13,164 bases of DNA from Bacillota bacterium (GTDB lineage Bacteria > Bacillota_E > JAJZYS01 > JAILZS01), in NCBI GenBank assembly GCA_021817625.1, contig JAKASY010000008.1, positions 1 through 13,164 on the forward strand, in the 5' to 3' direction. The position numbers and the translations under genes are program-made. Under the pieces are notes generated by a model. It did not search any database. It saw nothing but the letters and a program-made list of their open reading frames with translations, and was not told where the DNA came from. This document shows, in pieces, positions 1 through 6,513 of the stretch (positions are counted from its first letter, which is position 1; every line of letters begins with the position of its first letter).

Positions 1-1320
1 TCCGATCTGGGGGCGCGCCTGGGCGAGCTCTCCGCGGTGCGGGAGACGGCCCTGCCCGCCGCCCTGTTCACGCCCCTCCCCTCCTTGCCACCGGAGGCCG
101 AGACCGTCTTCGGGCCTGACATCGACGCTGGCCGGACGCTCCACGTCGTCGTGCCGGAGGCCGCCGACTGGCCTGGCGCCGGCGCCTGGGCCGACCTGCT
201 GGCGTCCGCCCCGGGCACGCGGCGCGGGTCCGAGGACGACCCCCTGTACCTGTTCGCTACGTCCGGCACGACGCACAGCCCCAAGATGGTGGTGCATAGC
301 CAGGACGAGATCGCCTGGCGTGCCGCCGGCGCGGCGCGGGCGCTCGGCCTCGGGCCCGGCGACGTGATGCTGTGCGTCCTGCCCCTGACCGGCGTGTTCG
401 GCCACACGGCCCTGTGGGCCGCCGTGGCGGCCGGCACGCCGGTTGCGCTCGAGGCCTCCTTCGAAGCGCACCACTGCGCCCGGGCGATCGAGCGCGAGGG
501 CGTCACCTGCCTGTTCGGCTCCGACGTATTGCTGCGTCGGCTTTTGGCCCTGCCCGACGCGGACCGCCGCCTCGCGTCGCTGCGGTGGGCGGGCTTCGCG
601 GCCTTCGGCGGCCCCGCGCGCGACCTGGTGGAGGAGGCCATGGCGCGCCTTTCCCTGCCCGTCTTCCAGGTGTACGGATCGTCGGAGGCGCAGGCGCTCA
701 CCGCCGTGCGGGCGCCCGGCGACCCGCCGGCGCTGCGCGCGCTCGCCGGCGGCGGCTTGGTGGATCCGGACATGGAGGCGCGCGTGGTCGACCCCCAGAC
801 GCTTGCCCCACTGCCCACGGGCAGAGCGGGCGAGCTCGAGCTGCGCGGGCGCTCCCTGTTCCGCGCCTACCTGGGCAATGCGGCGGCGACGGCGGCGGCG
901 TGGCACGACGGCTTCTACCGCACCGGCGACCTGGCGCGGCTGGACCAGGCGGGGCAGCTGACGTTCGAGAGCCGCCTGGCGGACAGCCTGCGGCTAGGCG
1001 GGTATCTCGTCGACCCCGCCGAAATTGAAGAGGTGCTGTGCCAGCACCCTGCGGTCGCCCAGGCCCAGGTGGTGTCCGGCGCCCAGCCGGGCGAGCGGGA
1101 CGTGGCGGTCGCCTTCGTACGCGCCCGCGACAACGCGGCCGTGGCCAACGACGACCTCCGTGCATGGTGCGAGGCACGGCTTGCCCGCCACAAGGTGCCC
1201 CGACGCTTCGTCCCGCTCGACGCCTTCCCCGTCGCGCACGGCCCGAACGGCGACAAGGTGCAGCGCCACGTGCTGCGCGCTTGGGCGCGGTCGGGCAACC
1301 CCGACAGCCGCGGCGTATAA
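1..1320 (+). CDS. AMP-forming acyl-CoA ligase (ANL superfamily), 5' end outside the window
   Basis: Adenylates a carboxylic acid with ATP and transfers it to CoA; the substrate cannot be read from sequence. The frame is open from base 1, and the GTG at 37 is probably an internal codon. The P-loop motif TSGTTHSPK lies at 259-285, only about 87 codons from the window start, while full-length members carry roughly 150 or more residues before it, so the N-terminus is missing. Other core motifs follow in order: YGSSE (673-687), YRTGD (916-930), the hinge region SRLADSLRLGGYLVDPAEIE, and the C-terminal catalytic lysine in PNGDKVQR (Lys codon 1255-1257). Deviations are His for the usual Gly in the P-loop (TTHSPK) and SRLAD for the usual GRxKD. 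Both keep the Arg, Asp and Lys expected for activity. TAA at 1318-1320. It leads a group with CoA-transferase and MaoC genes, which points to acyl-CoA activation in a shared pathway. Confidence 0.9.
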   Translation, partial: SDLGARLGELSAVRETALPAALFTPLPSLPPEAETVFGPDIDAGRTLHVVVPEAADWPGAGAWADLLASAPGTRRGSEDDPLYLFATSGTTHSPKMVVHSQDEIAWRAAGAARALGLGPGDVMLCVLPLTGVFGHTALWAAVAAGTPVALEASFEAHHCARAIEREGVTCLFGSDVLLRRLLALPDADRRLASLRWAGFAAFGGPARDLVEEAMARLSLPVFQVYGSSEAQALTAVRAPGDPPALRALAGGGLVDPDMEARVVDPQTLAPLPTGRAGELELRGRSLFRAYLGNAAATAAAWHDGFYRTGDLARLDQAGQLTFESRLADSLRLGGYLVDPAEIEEVLCQHPAVAQAQVVSGAQPGERDVAVAFVRARDNAAVANDDLRAWCEARLARHKVPRRFVPLDAFPVAHGPNGDKVQRHVLRAWARSGNPDSRGV

Positions 1321-1344
1321 ACCAAGGCCCCTAGGAGGCGCGCG

Positions 1345-2519
1345 ATGCCGCCGACTGCGCCCCTTCCGTCCCTGCCCCTGAGCGGCGTGCGCGTCCTCGA
1401 CCTGACGCGCAACGTGGCGGGCCCCTACGCCACCATGATCCTCGCGGAGCTCGGCGCCGACGTGGTCAAGGTGGAGCGGCCCGGCGAGGGTGACGACACC
1501 CGCCGCTGGGGGCCGCCCTTCTGGCAGGGTGAGAGCGCCATGTTCCTGGCGCTCAACCGAAACAAGCGGTCCGTCACCCTCGACCTGCGCAGCGACGGCG
1601 AGCGCCCCGGCTCGAGGCCCTCGTGCGCGAGGCCGACGTCCTGGTCGAGAGCTTTCGCCCCGGCTACCTCGAGGGGCTCGGTCTCGGCCCGGCGTGGGCG
1701 GAAGGCCTGCGCCCCGGCCTCGTGTACTGCTCGATCAGCGGCTACGGGGCGGCCGGTCCGCTGGCCGGGCGGCCGGCGTACGACCCGCTCATGCAGGCGT
1801 TCTCGGGCCAGATGTCGATCACCGGCGAGCCCGGCGGGGGACCGGTGCGCATGGCCGTGGCCCTGAACGACATGGGCACCGGCATGTGGGCCGCGCTCGG
1901 CGTGCTCGCCGCCCTCTTCGAGCGCGGGCGTCGCGACGCGGGAGAGGCCGGGCGCCACGTGGAGGTGTCGCTTCTCGAGACGGCCCTGTCCTTCATGAGC
2001 TACCATCTGGCCGGCGCCTGGGCCGGCGCCGGCCAGCCCGCCCGCATGGGCACGCGCACGTACATGATCGCCCCGTACGAGGCGTTCGCGAGCCGCGACG
2101 GCCACGTGATGATCTGCGCCGGAAACGACAAGCTCTTCCGCGCCCTGTGCGGCGCCCTTGGCATGAGCGCGCTCGCCGGCGCGCCGGAGTACGCAGACAA
2201 TCCTTCGCGCGTGCGCCATCGCGACGCCCTGCACGAGGCGCTCGAGGCGCGCACCCGGGCCTACCCGGCCGCGGACCTCGTGCGCCGCCTGGAGGAGGCC
2301 GGCGTGCCCGCGAGCCAGATCCGCACGCTCGCGCAGGTGGCCGACGACCCGCAGGCGGTCGCGCTCGGCATGTACCAGGAGATCGACCACCCGACGGTCG
2401 GCGTCTTGCGCTCGGTCGCCCTGCCCCTGACGCTTGACGGGGAGCGGCCCCCGCTGCGCCGGGCGCCACCCCTCCTGGGCGAGCACGACGAGGCGCCCGA
2501 CCCGGGCCGCGCCCCCTGA
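1345..2519 (+). pseudogene. Family III CoA-transferase (CaiB/BaiF type), split by one apparent frameshift
   Basis: Would move CoA between carboxylic acids, the reaction of formyl-CoA, carnitine and malate/mesaconate CoA-transferases. It starts at ATG 1345, 6 bases after AGGAGG (1333-1338). The first frame gives the family N-terminus ([45 protein letters not shown]) to about 1605. The match then continues in another frame ([19 protein letters not shown]) to TGA 2517-2519. Reading on in the first frame gives non-family sequence to 1866. The putative catalytic Asp is in [10 protein letters not shown] (GAC 1869-1871), matching the LGDSNTGMH region of formyl-CoA transferase. The C-terminal half is complete. 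Restoring one base near 1604-1608 (for example a G lost from CGCGCCC) gives 391 residues, the normal family length. With so little other damage, this is either a very recent mutation or a sequencing error. The stop sits just before the ribosome site of the MaoC gene. Confidence 0.88.
1600..1610 (+). other. Frameshift site in the CoA-transferase gene
   Basis: Family-like protein sequence leaves the first frame after the codons for SDGER (ending at 1605) and resumes one frame over at CGG CTC GAG GCC (from 1608). The stretch GAGCGCCCCGGCTC would encode the expected ERARL if one base were restored (GAGCGCGCCCGGCTC). A C-run in very GC-rich DNA is a common place for sequencing or assembly error, so a true mutation is not proven. 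Confidence 0.8.
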
Positions 2520-2524
2520 GGAGG
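2519..2524 (+). promoter_or_regulatory. Ribosome binding site deciding the MaoC start
   Basis: AGGAGG lies directly against ATG 2525 (no spacer) and 12 bases before ATG 2537. With no spacer the first ATG is a poor start, so 2537 is preferred although the spacing is long. The site overlaps the TGA of the CoA-transferase, so translation of the two genes may be coupled. Confidence 0.6.
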
Positions 2525-2536
2525 ATGATCACGACG

Positions 2537-2986
2537 ATGCCGTACTACTACGAGGATCTGTCCCTGGGCCAGGAGTTCACCGGCCCGCGCCGCACGATTA
2601 CCGAGGCCGACATCGTCTCCTTCGCCCAGCTGTCGGGCGACTGGAACCCGCTGCACACCGACGCCGTGTTCGCCGCCGAGGGGCGCTTCGGCCAGCGCAT
2701 CGCCCACGGCGTCCTGACGCTCGCCGCCGTCACCGGCCTCATGGACCGCGCCGCCCTGTTCGACGGCAGCGCCGTCGCCATGCTGGGCATCGACTGGCAC
2801 TTCCTGCGCCCGGTGTTCATCGGCGACACCATCGGCTTCCGCATGCGCGTCGAAGCCCTGCGCCTCACCTCCGACGGGCGCTACGGCGTGGTGGAGCGGC
2901 GCCTCGAGGTGACGAACCAGCGCGGCGAGATCGTGCAGGAGGGGAGCATTCCGCTCCTCGTGGCGCGCCGCCCCCAAAGCGGCTAA
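2537..2986 (+). CDS. MaoC-type hotdog-fold enoyl-CoA hydratase/dehydratase
   Basis: A 149-residue single-domain member of the MaoC family, which adds or removes water at an enoyl-CoA or hydroxyacyl-CoA in the cytoplasm. The hydratase signature is clear: GDWNPLH at residues 34-40 supplies the Asp-x4-His catalytic pair (Asp35, His40), followed by the FGQRIAHGVLTL helix at 51-62 and a hotdog strand region GIDWHFLRPVFIGD. The length fits the single-hotdog (R)-hydratases and mesaconyl/2-methylfumaryl-CoA hydratases rather than double-hotdog forms. The start at 2537 was chosen because the protein then opens MPYYYEDLSLGQEF, as typical for the family; ATG 2525 would add four residues but has no spacer to its ribosome site. 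Together with the ligase and CoA-transferase upstream it suggests breakdown or conversion of a short or branched acyl-CoA. Stop TAA 2984-2986. Confidence 0.9.
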   Translation: MPYYYEDLSLGQEFTGPRRTITEADIVSFAQLSGDWNPLHTDAVFAAEGRFGQRIAHGVLTLAAVTGLMDRAALFDGSAVAMLGIDWHFLRPVFIGDTIGFRMRVEALRLTSDGRYGVVERRLEVTNQRGEIVQEGSIPLLVARRPQSG

Positions 2987-2987
2987 C

Positions 2988-3431
2988 GTGCCACCCGCCG
3001 GCCCGCCGCGCCAGGCGGCGATGCTGATCATCGCCCGGCCCGACGGGCACCTCCTCCTGCACCATCGGGACGACCGGCCCGGCGTCGTGCACCCCGGGTG
3101 CTGGGCGGGCTTCGGCGGCGCCCTCGAGCGCGGCGAGAGCGCGCTCGACGCCGTCCGGCGCGAGGTTTTCGAAGAGACGGGGCTCGACGTGCGCGATCCG
3201 CTCTTCCTGTGCCACGAGGTCGACGCGGAGGGCCAGGGCGACCGCGTCACGCTGTTCTACGTCGTGGGCCCGTACGAGCCGGCGGACGTCGTCCTCACCG
3301 AGGGGCAGGGGGTGGCACTCGTCGGGCGCGACGAGGTGGCCCTTCTGCCGCTCACCCCGTTCGTGCGCCGGGCGATCGAGCGCTGCCTGCCGGCCCGCCT
3401 CTCCATCCTTAAAGCGCGTGGTGACGGTTGA
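2988..3431 (+). CDS. NUDIX hydrolase
   Basis: A 147-residue hydrolase of nucleoside diphosphates linked to another group. The Nudix box GX5EX7REUXEEXGU is perfect at residues 44-66 (Gly44, Glu50, Arg58-Glu59, Glu62-Glu63, Gly65-Leu66), so the metal-binding glutamates are intact. The upstream strand AAMLIIARPDGHLLLHHR fits the fold. It lacks the extra motif of CoA diphosphatases, so a role in CoA turnover is not supported despite the CoA-related neighbours; the substrate is unknown. GTG 2988 begins one base after the MaoC stop, which suggests translational coupling because no good ribosome site is visible. ATG 3021 (residue 12) is an alternative start just before the first strand. Stop TGA 3429-3431; last gene of the plus-strand group. 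Confidence 0.9.
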   Translation: MPPAGPPRQAAMLIIARPDGHLLLHHRDDRPGVVHPGCWAGFGGALERGESALDAVRREVFEETGLDVRDPLFLCHEVDAEGQGDRVTLFYVVGPYEPADVVLTEGQGVALVGRDEVALLPLTPFVRRAIERCLPARLSILKARGDG

Positions 3432-3656
3432 GCGGCCGGGTTGCAGCCCAGGCCTGCCCTGGCGCCGCGCCCGCGCCAGCGGACGGGCGCCAAGCGGTCC
3501 GCGGCGCAAGGGCGGCGCTTTGCGTGGCCACGACCGACGGCTCAGCTGTCGCCCGCGAACGGGCCGCGCGCAAGGGCCCGCCATGACAGCGCGCATGTCC
3601 GTGAGCCCGCGGAAGACCGGTCCACGTGCCGTTTCGGGCCGCTGCATCTGCCTCGG
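3432..3656. other. Convergent intergenic region, no gene seen
   Basis: These 225 bases separate the ends of two converging gene groups. Frames crossing it are open only because stop codons are rare at this base composition, and their translations are Arg/Pro/Gly-rich without family features. An interrupted inverted repeat is present (3462-3469 against 3500-3507, 30-base loop), but no T-tract follows on either strand, so I do not call a terminator. Confidence 0.6.
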
Positions 3657-4601
3657 TCAGTCACGCGCGCGGCCCATGCCCTGAAGATGCGTAAGCGGCC
3701 CATAGCGGCCCACGATGCGGTCGAACTCCGCGGCGTCGTAGAAGGGCAGCTCGCCCTCGCCGAACGCCCGCGCAACCTCGAGGGCGTAGCGGGCGGCAAG
3801 TTCCACGTCCGCCGGGTGGCTTGCGCCCGTCTGGCAGCCGGCGACCGTCGTCTCGGCGGTGATCGCGACACCGACGACGGGAGCGCAGGTGGCGGTCGCG
3901 GGCTGCATGAGGCTGTTGATGTGGTCGATGCCAGTGCCGTAGGGAAGGATGTCCTGGGTGGTGATCGGCAGGACGTGTGCCCGTATGCCGCAGACCGCCT
4001 CGTAGGCGTCGACGAGCCGGGAGGCCACCTTAAGGACCCACCCCTCCTTGACGGTGGGCGTGATCGCGATCCCGCGGTGGTTGAGGATGCGGTTTCCCTT
4101 GGTGGTGTCGATCGACAAGATGGCTTCCATCTCCGGCCGAACGTCCCATTCGTTCTTCGTCGCCATGTCCACGGGCGAGCCCATGAAGGGCACCGGGTCG
4201 TGCGGCACGACCGGCGCGCGCGGGCAGACGTGGGTGGACACGATGACGTCGCCGGCGAGGCGGTCGCCGGCCTCAGCCATGCGGGCCGCCTCGAGCGCCA
4301 CCGACAGGGCGGCGGCGGCGCCGTCGCCGTCGGACACCAGGCCAACGCGCGACGGGCGCGCGCCCACGCCACCCAGGCGGCCGATCACGCCGAGCGTCGG
4401 CGCATCGCCGCCCGCAAGACGCCCGCGCGCTCCGCCGACCGTCACGCGCACAAGATCGGTCGTGGCGCCGTTCTCGCCGACGGTCCGACTCTCCCACCGG
4501 ACCGCGTCGGACTCCAGGCCCGAGAACAGCGCGCGCACCGTCCGCGCGCCCGCGTCCGGCCGCGACAGGGCACGCATCACCGCGATCGTCGTGTCCAGCA
4601 T
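3657..4601 (-). CDS. DUF1177 family protein
   Basis: A 314-residue soluble protein without signal peptide or membrane segment, matching the uncharacterised DUF1177 family. Recognisable stretches are SDGDGAAAALSVALEAA (from residue 90), STHVCPRAPVVPHDPVPFMG (122-141), EAILSIDTTKGNRILNHRG (159-177), TTQDILPYGTGIDHINSLM (214-232) and ETTVAGCQTGASHPADVELA (250-269). From memory of the family, DUF1177 genes often stand beside aroM and DUF917 genes, as here. The layout weakly recalls M28/M42-type metallopeptidases (an Asp-rich DxDG turn before a helix, and a His followed by a helix near the C-terminus), which would suit an amidase role, but this is inference only. ATG 4601 has AAGGGGG upstream with a 6-base spacer. 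It is the last gene of the minus-strand group, 36 bases after the AroM stop. TGA 3657-3659. Confidence 0.85.
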   Translation of the reverse strand: MLDTTIAVMRALSRPDAGARTVRALFSGLESDAVRWESRTVGENGATTDLVRVTVGGARGRLAGGDAPTLGVIGRLGGVGARPSRVGLVSDGDGAAAALSVALEAARMAEAGDRLAGDVIVSTHVCPRAPVVPHDPVPFMGSPVDMATKNEWDVRPEMEAILSIDTTKGNRILNHRGIAITPTVKEGWVLKVASRLVDAYEAVCGIRAHVLPITTQDILPYGTGIDHINSLMQPATATCAPVVGVAITAETTVAGCQTGASHPADVELAARYALEVARAFGEGELPFYDAAEFDRIVGRYGPLTHLQGMGRARD

Positions 4602-4637
4602 GCAGAGCCCCCTTCCTCACCGGCATCGCGCCGCCCT

Positions 4638-5306
4638 TCAGCGCAGCATCAGGCCAGCCAGGCGCCCGACCACTTGGCGCGCCAAGAACGCCCGGAGCCC
4701 ACTCGCGCCCTCGACAACGGCCTTGGTCTGCCGGTCGTACCCCATGCAGTCGAGCACCACCGCGTCGGCGCCGCGTATGGCGCGCGCGGCGCGCGCGGCC
4801 GCCGCCTCGCGCTCCACATACGGCGACGCCGCCCACACGCCGACGACATCCACGCCGCGGCCACGCCACTTGGACCGCACCGACGCCACCTGTGCGGGAT
4901 CGGGGCACAGCGCGGCCAAGCGCAGGGCGGAGGCCACGCCGGCGACGCCCGCAGTCATGAGCGGCCCGGATAGGAGGAGAGGCCGCCGGTGGCGGAGCGG
5001 TGGAAAGTCGCCCGTGCACACGACGAGCGTGACGTCCGCGCCCGCCGCTTCCACCCTCGCCACGGCGGCTTGGAGGCTGGGGAACACCGCCTCCTCGCGC
5101 ACCCTGACCGCACGCCCGTCGCGCAGGCGCGTGACGAGCACCGGATCCCCCTGCCCCGGGGCGAGGGCAGCGATCTCGTCGTCACGCAGGTCGTCCAGCG
5201 CGCCTGCCTGCACGACGGCGGCCGATGCGCCGAGCTCTGCCGCGATGTCGTCGACGATGTCGTCCCGCGGCGCCTGCCCGATGGTCACCACGCCCAGCGT
5301 AGGCAC
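4638..5306 (-). CDS. AroM family protein, racemase-like two-cysteine pattern
   Basis: A 222-residue cytoplasmic protein of the AroM family, named after an E. coli gene of unknown function. The N-terminus PTLGVVTIGQAPRDD and the C-terminal block GADAVVLDCMGYDRQTK with GRLAGLML are family hallmarks. Two Cys motifs stand out: TLVVCTGDFP (Cys97, codon 5016-5018) and VVLDCMGYD (Cys187, codon 4746-4748). Their placement, one per half after a hydrophobic strand, resembles Asp/Glu/hydantoin racemases, so a racemase or epimerase role is plausible though unproven. I chose GTG 5306 because GGAGG (5315-5319) lies 8 bases before it. GTG 5315 would overlap that site and the DUF917 TGA (a GTGA overlap) and adds only three residues. 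Stop TGA 4638-4640. Tight linkage to the DUF917 gene points to co-translation and a shared pathway. Confidence 0.85.
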   Translation of the reverse strand: MPTLGVVTIGQAPRDDIVDDIAAELGASAAVVQAGALDDLRDDEIAALAPGQGDPVLVTRLRDGRAVRVREEAVFPSLQAAVARVEAAGADVTLVVCTGDFPPLRHRRPLLLSGPLMTAGVAGVASALRLAALCPDPAQVASVRSKWRGRGVDVVGVWAASPYVEREAAAARAARAIRGADAVVLDCMGYDRQTKAVVEGASGLRAFLARQVVGRLAGLMLR

Positions 5307-5311
5307 GCCGA

Positions 5312-6466
5312 TCACCTCCCTCGGACAGGTCGCGCACCGGAGGCGGTCTCCGGCGAGGGGGCGCGACGTGGGAGAAGATCGCCCTCGATCGGCCGGAAGT
5401 CCACATCGTAGCCGAACGCCCTGGGACCGACGACGGCGAGCGCCTGCGGCGTCTTCATCTCCCTGGCCGCCGGCAGGCCGACCACGTGCAGGCGAAGGCC
5501 GTAGCGCACAGTCTCCGAGCCCAGGGCGCGCCCCGACTCCTGCTCGACCAGGACTAGCAGGTCGGGCACGGTCAGGAGCACGCCGTCGGGCCCCTCTCCC
5601 GCACGGCGGGCGATCAGGTACTCGTTCTGGAAGTCCACGGTGAGCCGCTCACCCCGGTAGCCGCCGAGACCCTCGATCGTGATCACGCCACGGGCGAACC
5701 CGGCGGCGGTGCGCCGCTCCACGTCGACGATCTTGCCCTCGAACAGGCGGCGCATCGCCGGTACGACCCGGGCGATGCCGTCCACGATGGCGCGATGCGC
5801 CCGGCGGGCGTCGGCCATGGCGCGGCCGATGGCCTCCGCGAGCGAGAGCGTGCCGGCGATGCCGTGCTCGCGCACCTGCCGGCCGGTCAGAACCCCGAGA
5901 ACGAGACCGGCGCCGCCGCCCATCGCCCACGTGAGGGCGCGCGCGTAGCGCTCCGCCGTAAACGCGTCGGGCAGGTCGTAGAGCACCGCCGTCACCCGCT
6001 TCGCGTCCTCCAGGAGGAGCGGGCGCGGCAACAGGCCCTCGATCATGTACGTGTTCATCTGCAGCTCCGGAAAGGCGCGGCCCATGGGATCGGCATCCAC
6101 GACGGGCAGGTCCGCCTCGGCCGCGCCGATGAGCGGCGTGAGGGCGTTGCCGCCGCCAATCTCGCCGATCGCCAGGAACGCAGGCGGCGTACCGGTGACG
6201 CGTCCCGCCGACTCGACGAGATGACCCATCCTCCCGGCCGTCGGCAGGCGCTCGACGCCCACGGTGGGCGCGCCCATGCCGGCCAGGATCGGCCCCGTGG
6301 CCTCGTCGTCCAGCTCGGACGGGTCGACCACCCGCACGCGAGCGCCGAGGCGCAGGAGCCGGCGCAGGACGAGCGTGGACTGGAAGGGGTTGCCGCCGCC
6401 GCCCGCGCCGAGCACCGCCGCGCCCTCCGCGATGCGATCGACGGCGTCCAGCGTGATCTCGCGCAT
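5312..6466 (-). CDS. DUF917 (S-Me-THD family) protein, copy 1
   Basis: A 384-residue soluble protein of the DUF917 family. Pfam, as I recall, now calls it S-Me-THD after an S-methyl thiohydantoin desulfurase activity, so a role on hydantoin-like rings is plausible. Visible motifs are GAGGGG (20-25), GMGAPTVGVERL, GEIGGGN (101-107), DADPMGRAFPELQM (124-137), GKIVDVERRT, VDFQNEYLIA and TVPDLLVLVEQESGRA. A Pro/Arg/Ser-rich tail of about 20 residues (PRRAPSPETASGARPVRGR) follows the conserved end, is absent from copy 2 and runs into the AroM start region. ATG 6466 follows GAGGAGG (6473-6479) with a 6-base spacer; stop TGA 5312-5314. It lies 47 bases after the HyuA-like gene. By eye well over half its residues match copy 2 (8186-9304), and both retain all these motifs, so neither looks inactivated. 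Confidence 0.92.
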   Translation of the reverse strand: MREITLDAVDRIAEGAAVLGAGGGGNPFQSTLVLRRLLRLGARVRVVDPSELDDEATGPILAGMGAPTVGVERLPTAGRMGHLVESAGRVTGTPPAFLAIGEIGGGNALTPLIGAAEADLPVVDADPMGRAFPELQMNTYMIEGLLPRPLLLEDAKRVTAVLYDLPDAFTAERYARALTWAMGGGAGLVLGVLTGRQVREHGIAGTLSLAEAIGRAMADARRAHRAIVDGIARVVPAMRRLFEGKIVDVERRTAAGFARGVITIEGLGGYRGERLTVDFQNEYLIARRAGEGPDGVLLTVPDLLVLVEQESGRALGSETVRYGLRLHVVGLPAAREMKTPQALAVVGPRAFGYDVDFRPIEGDLLPRRAPSPETASGARPVRGR

Positions 6467-6482
6467 GGCCCGCCTCCTCTCT

Positions 6483-6500
6483 GACAGTGCCGACAGTGCC
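6483..6500. repeat. Two tandem copies of a 9-base repeat
   Basis: GACAGTGCC occurs twice head to tail in the gap between the HyuA-like gene and DUF917 copy 1, just upstream of the DUF917 ribosome site. It may simply be replication slippage; no regulatory role is shown. Confidence 0.7.
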
Positions 6501-6513
6501 GGGTGCGCGCCGG

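Noticed and set aside
1425..2486. Minus-strand open frame of 353 codons opposite the CoA-transferase
   Set aside because: The plus strand carries clear CaiB/BaiF motifs; the antisense translation is His/Arg/Gly-rich and resembles no family I know.
3462..3507. Inverted repeat in the convergent gap as a bidirectional terminator
   Set aside because: The arms are only 8 bases with a 30-base loop, and no T-tract follows on either strand; such pairs are expected by chance at this composition.
3441..4973. Long plus-strand open frame (510 codons) across the convergent gap and opposite the DUF1177 and AroM genes
   Set aside because: It lies antisense to two genes with clear family motifs, has Arg/His/Ala-rich translation without recognisable features, and is explained by few stop codons in very GC-rich DNA.
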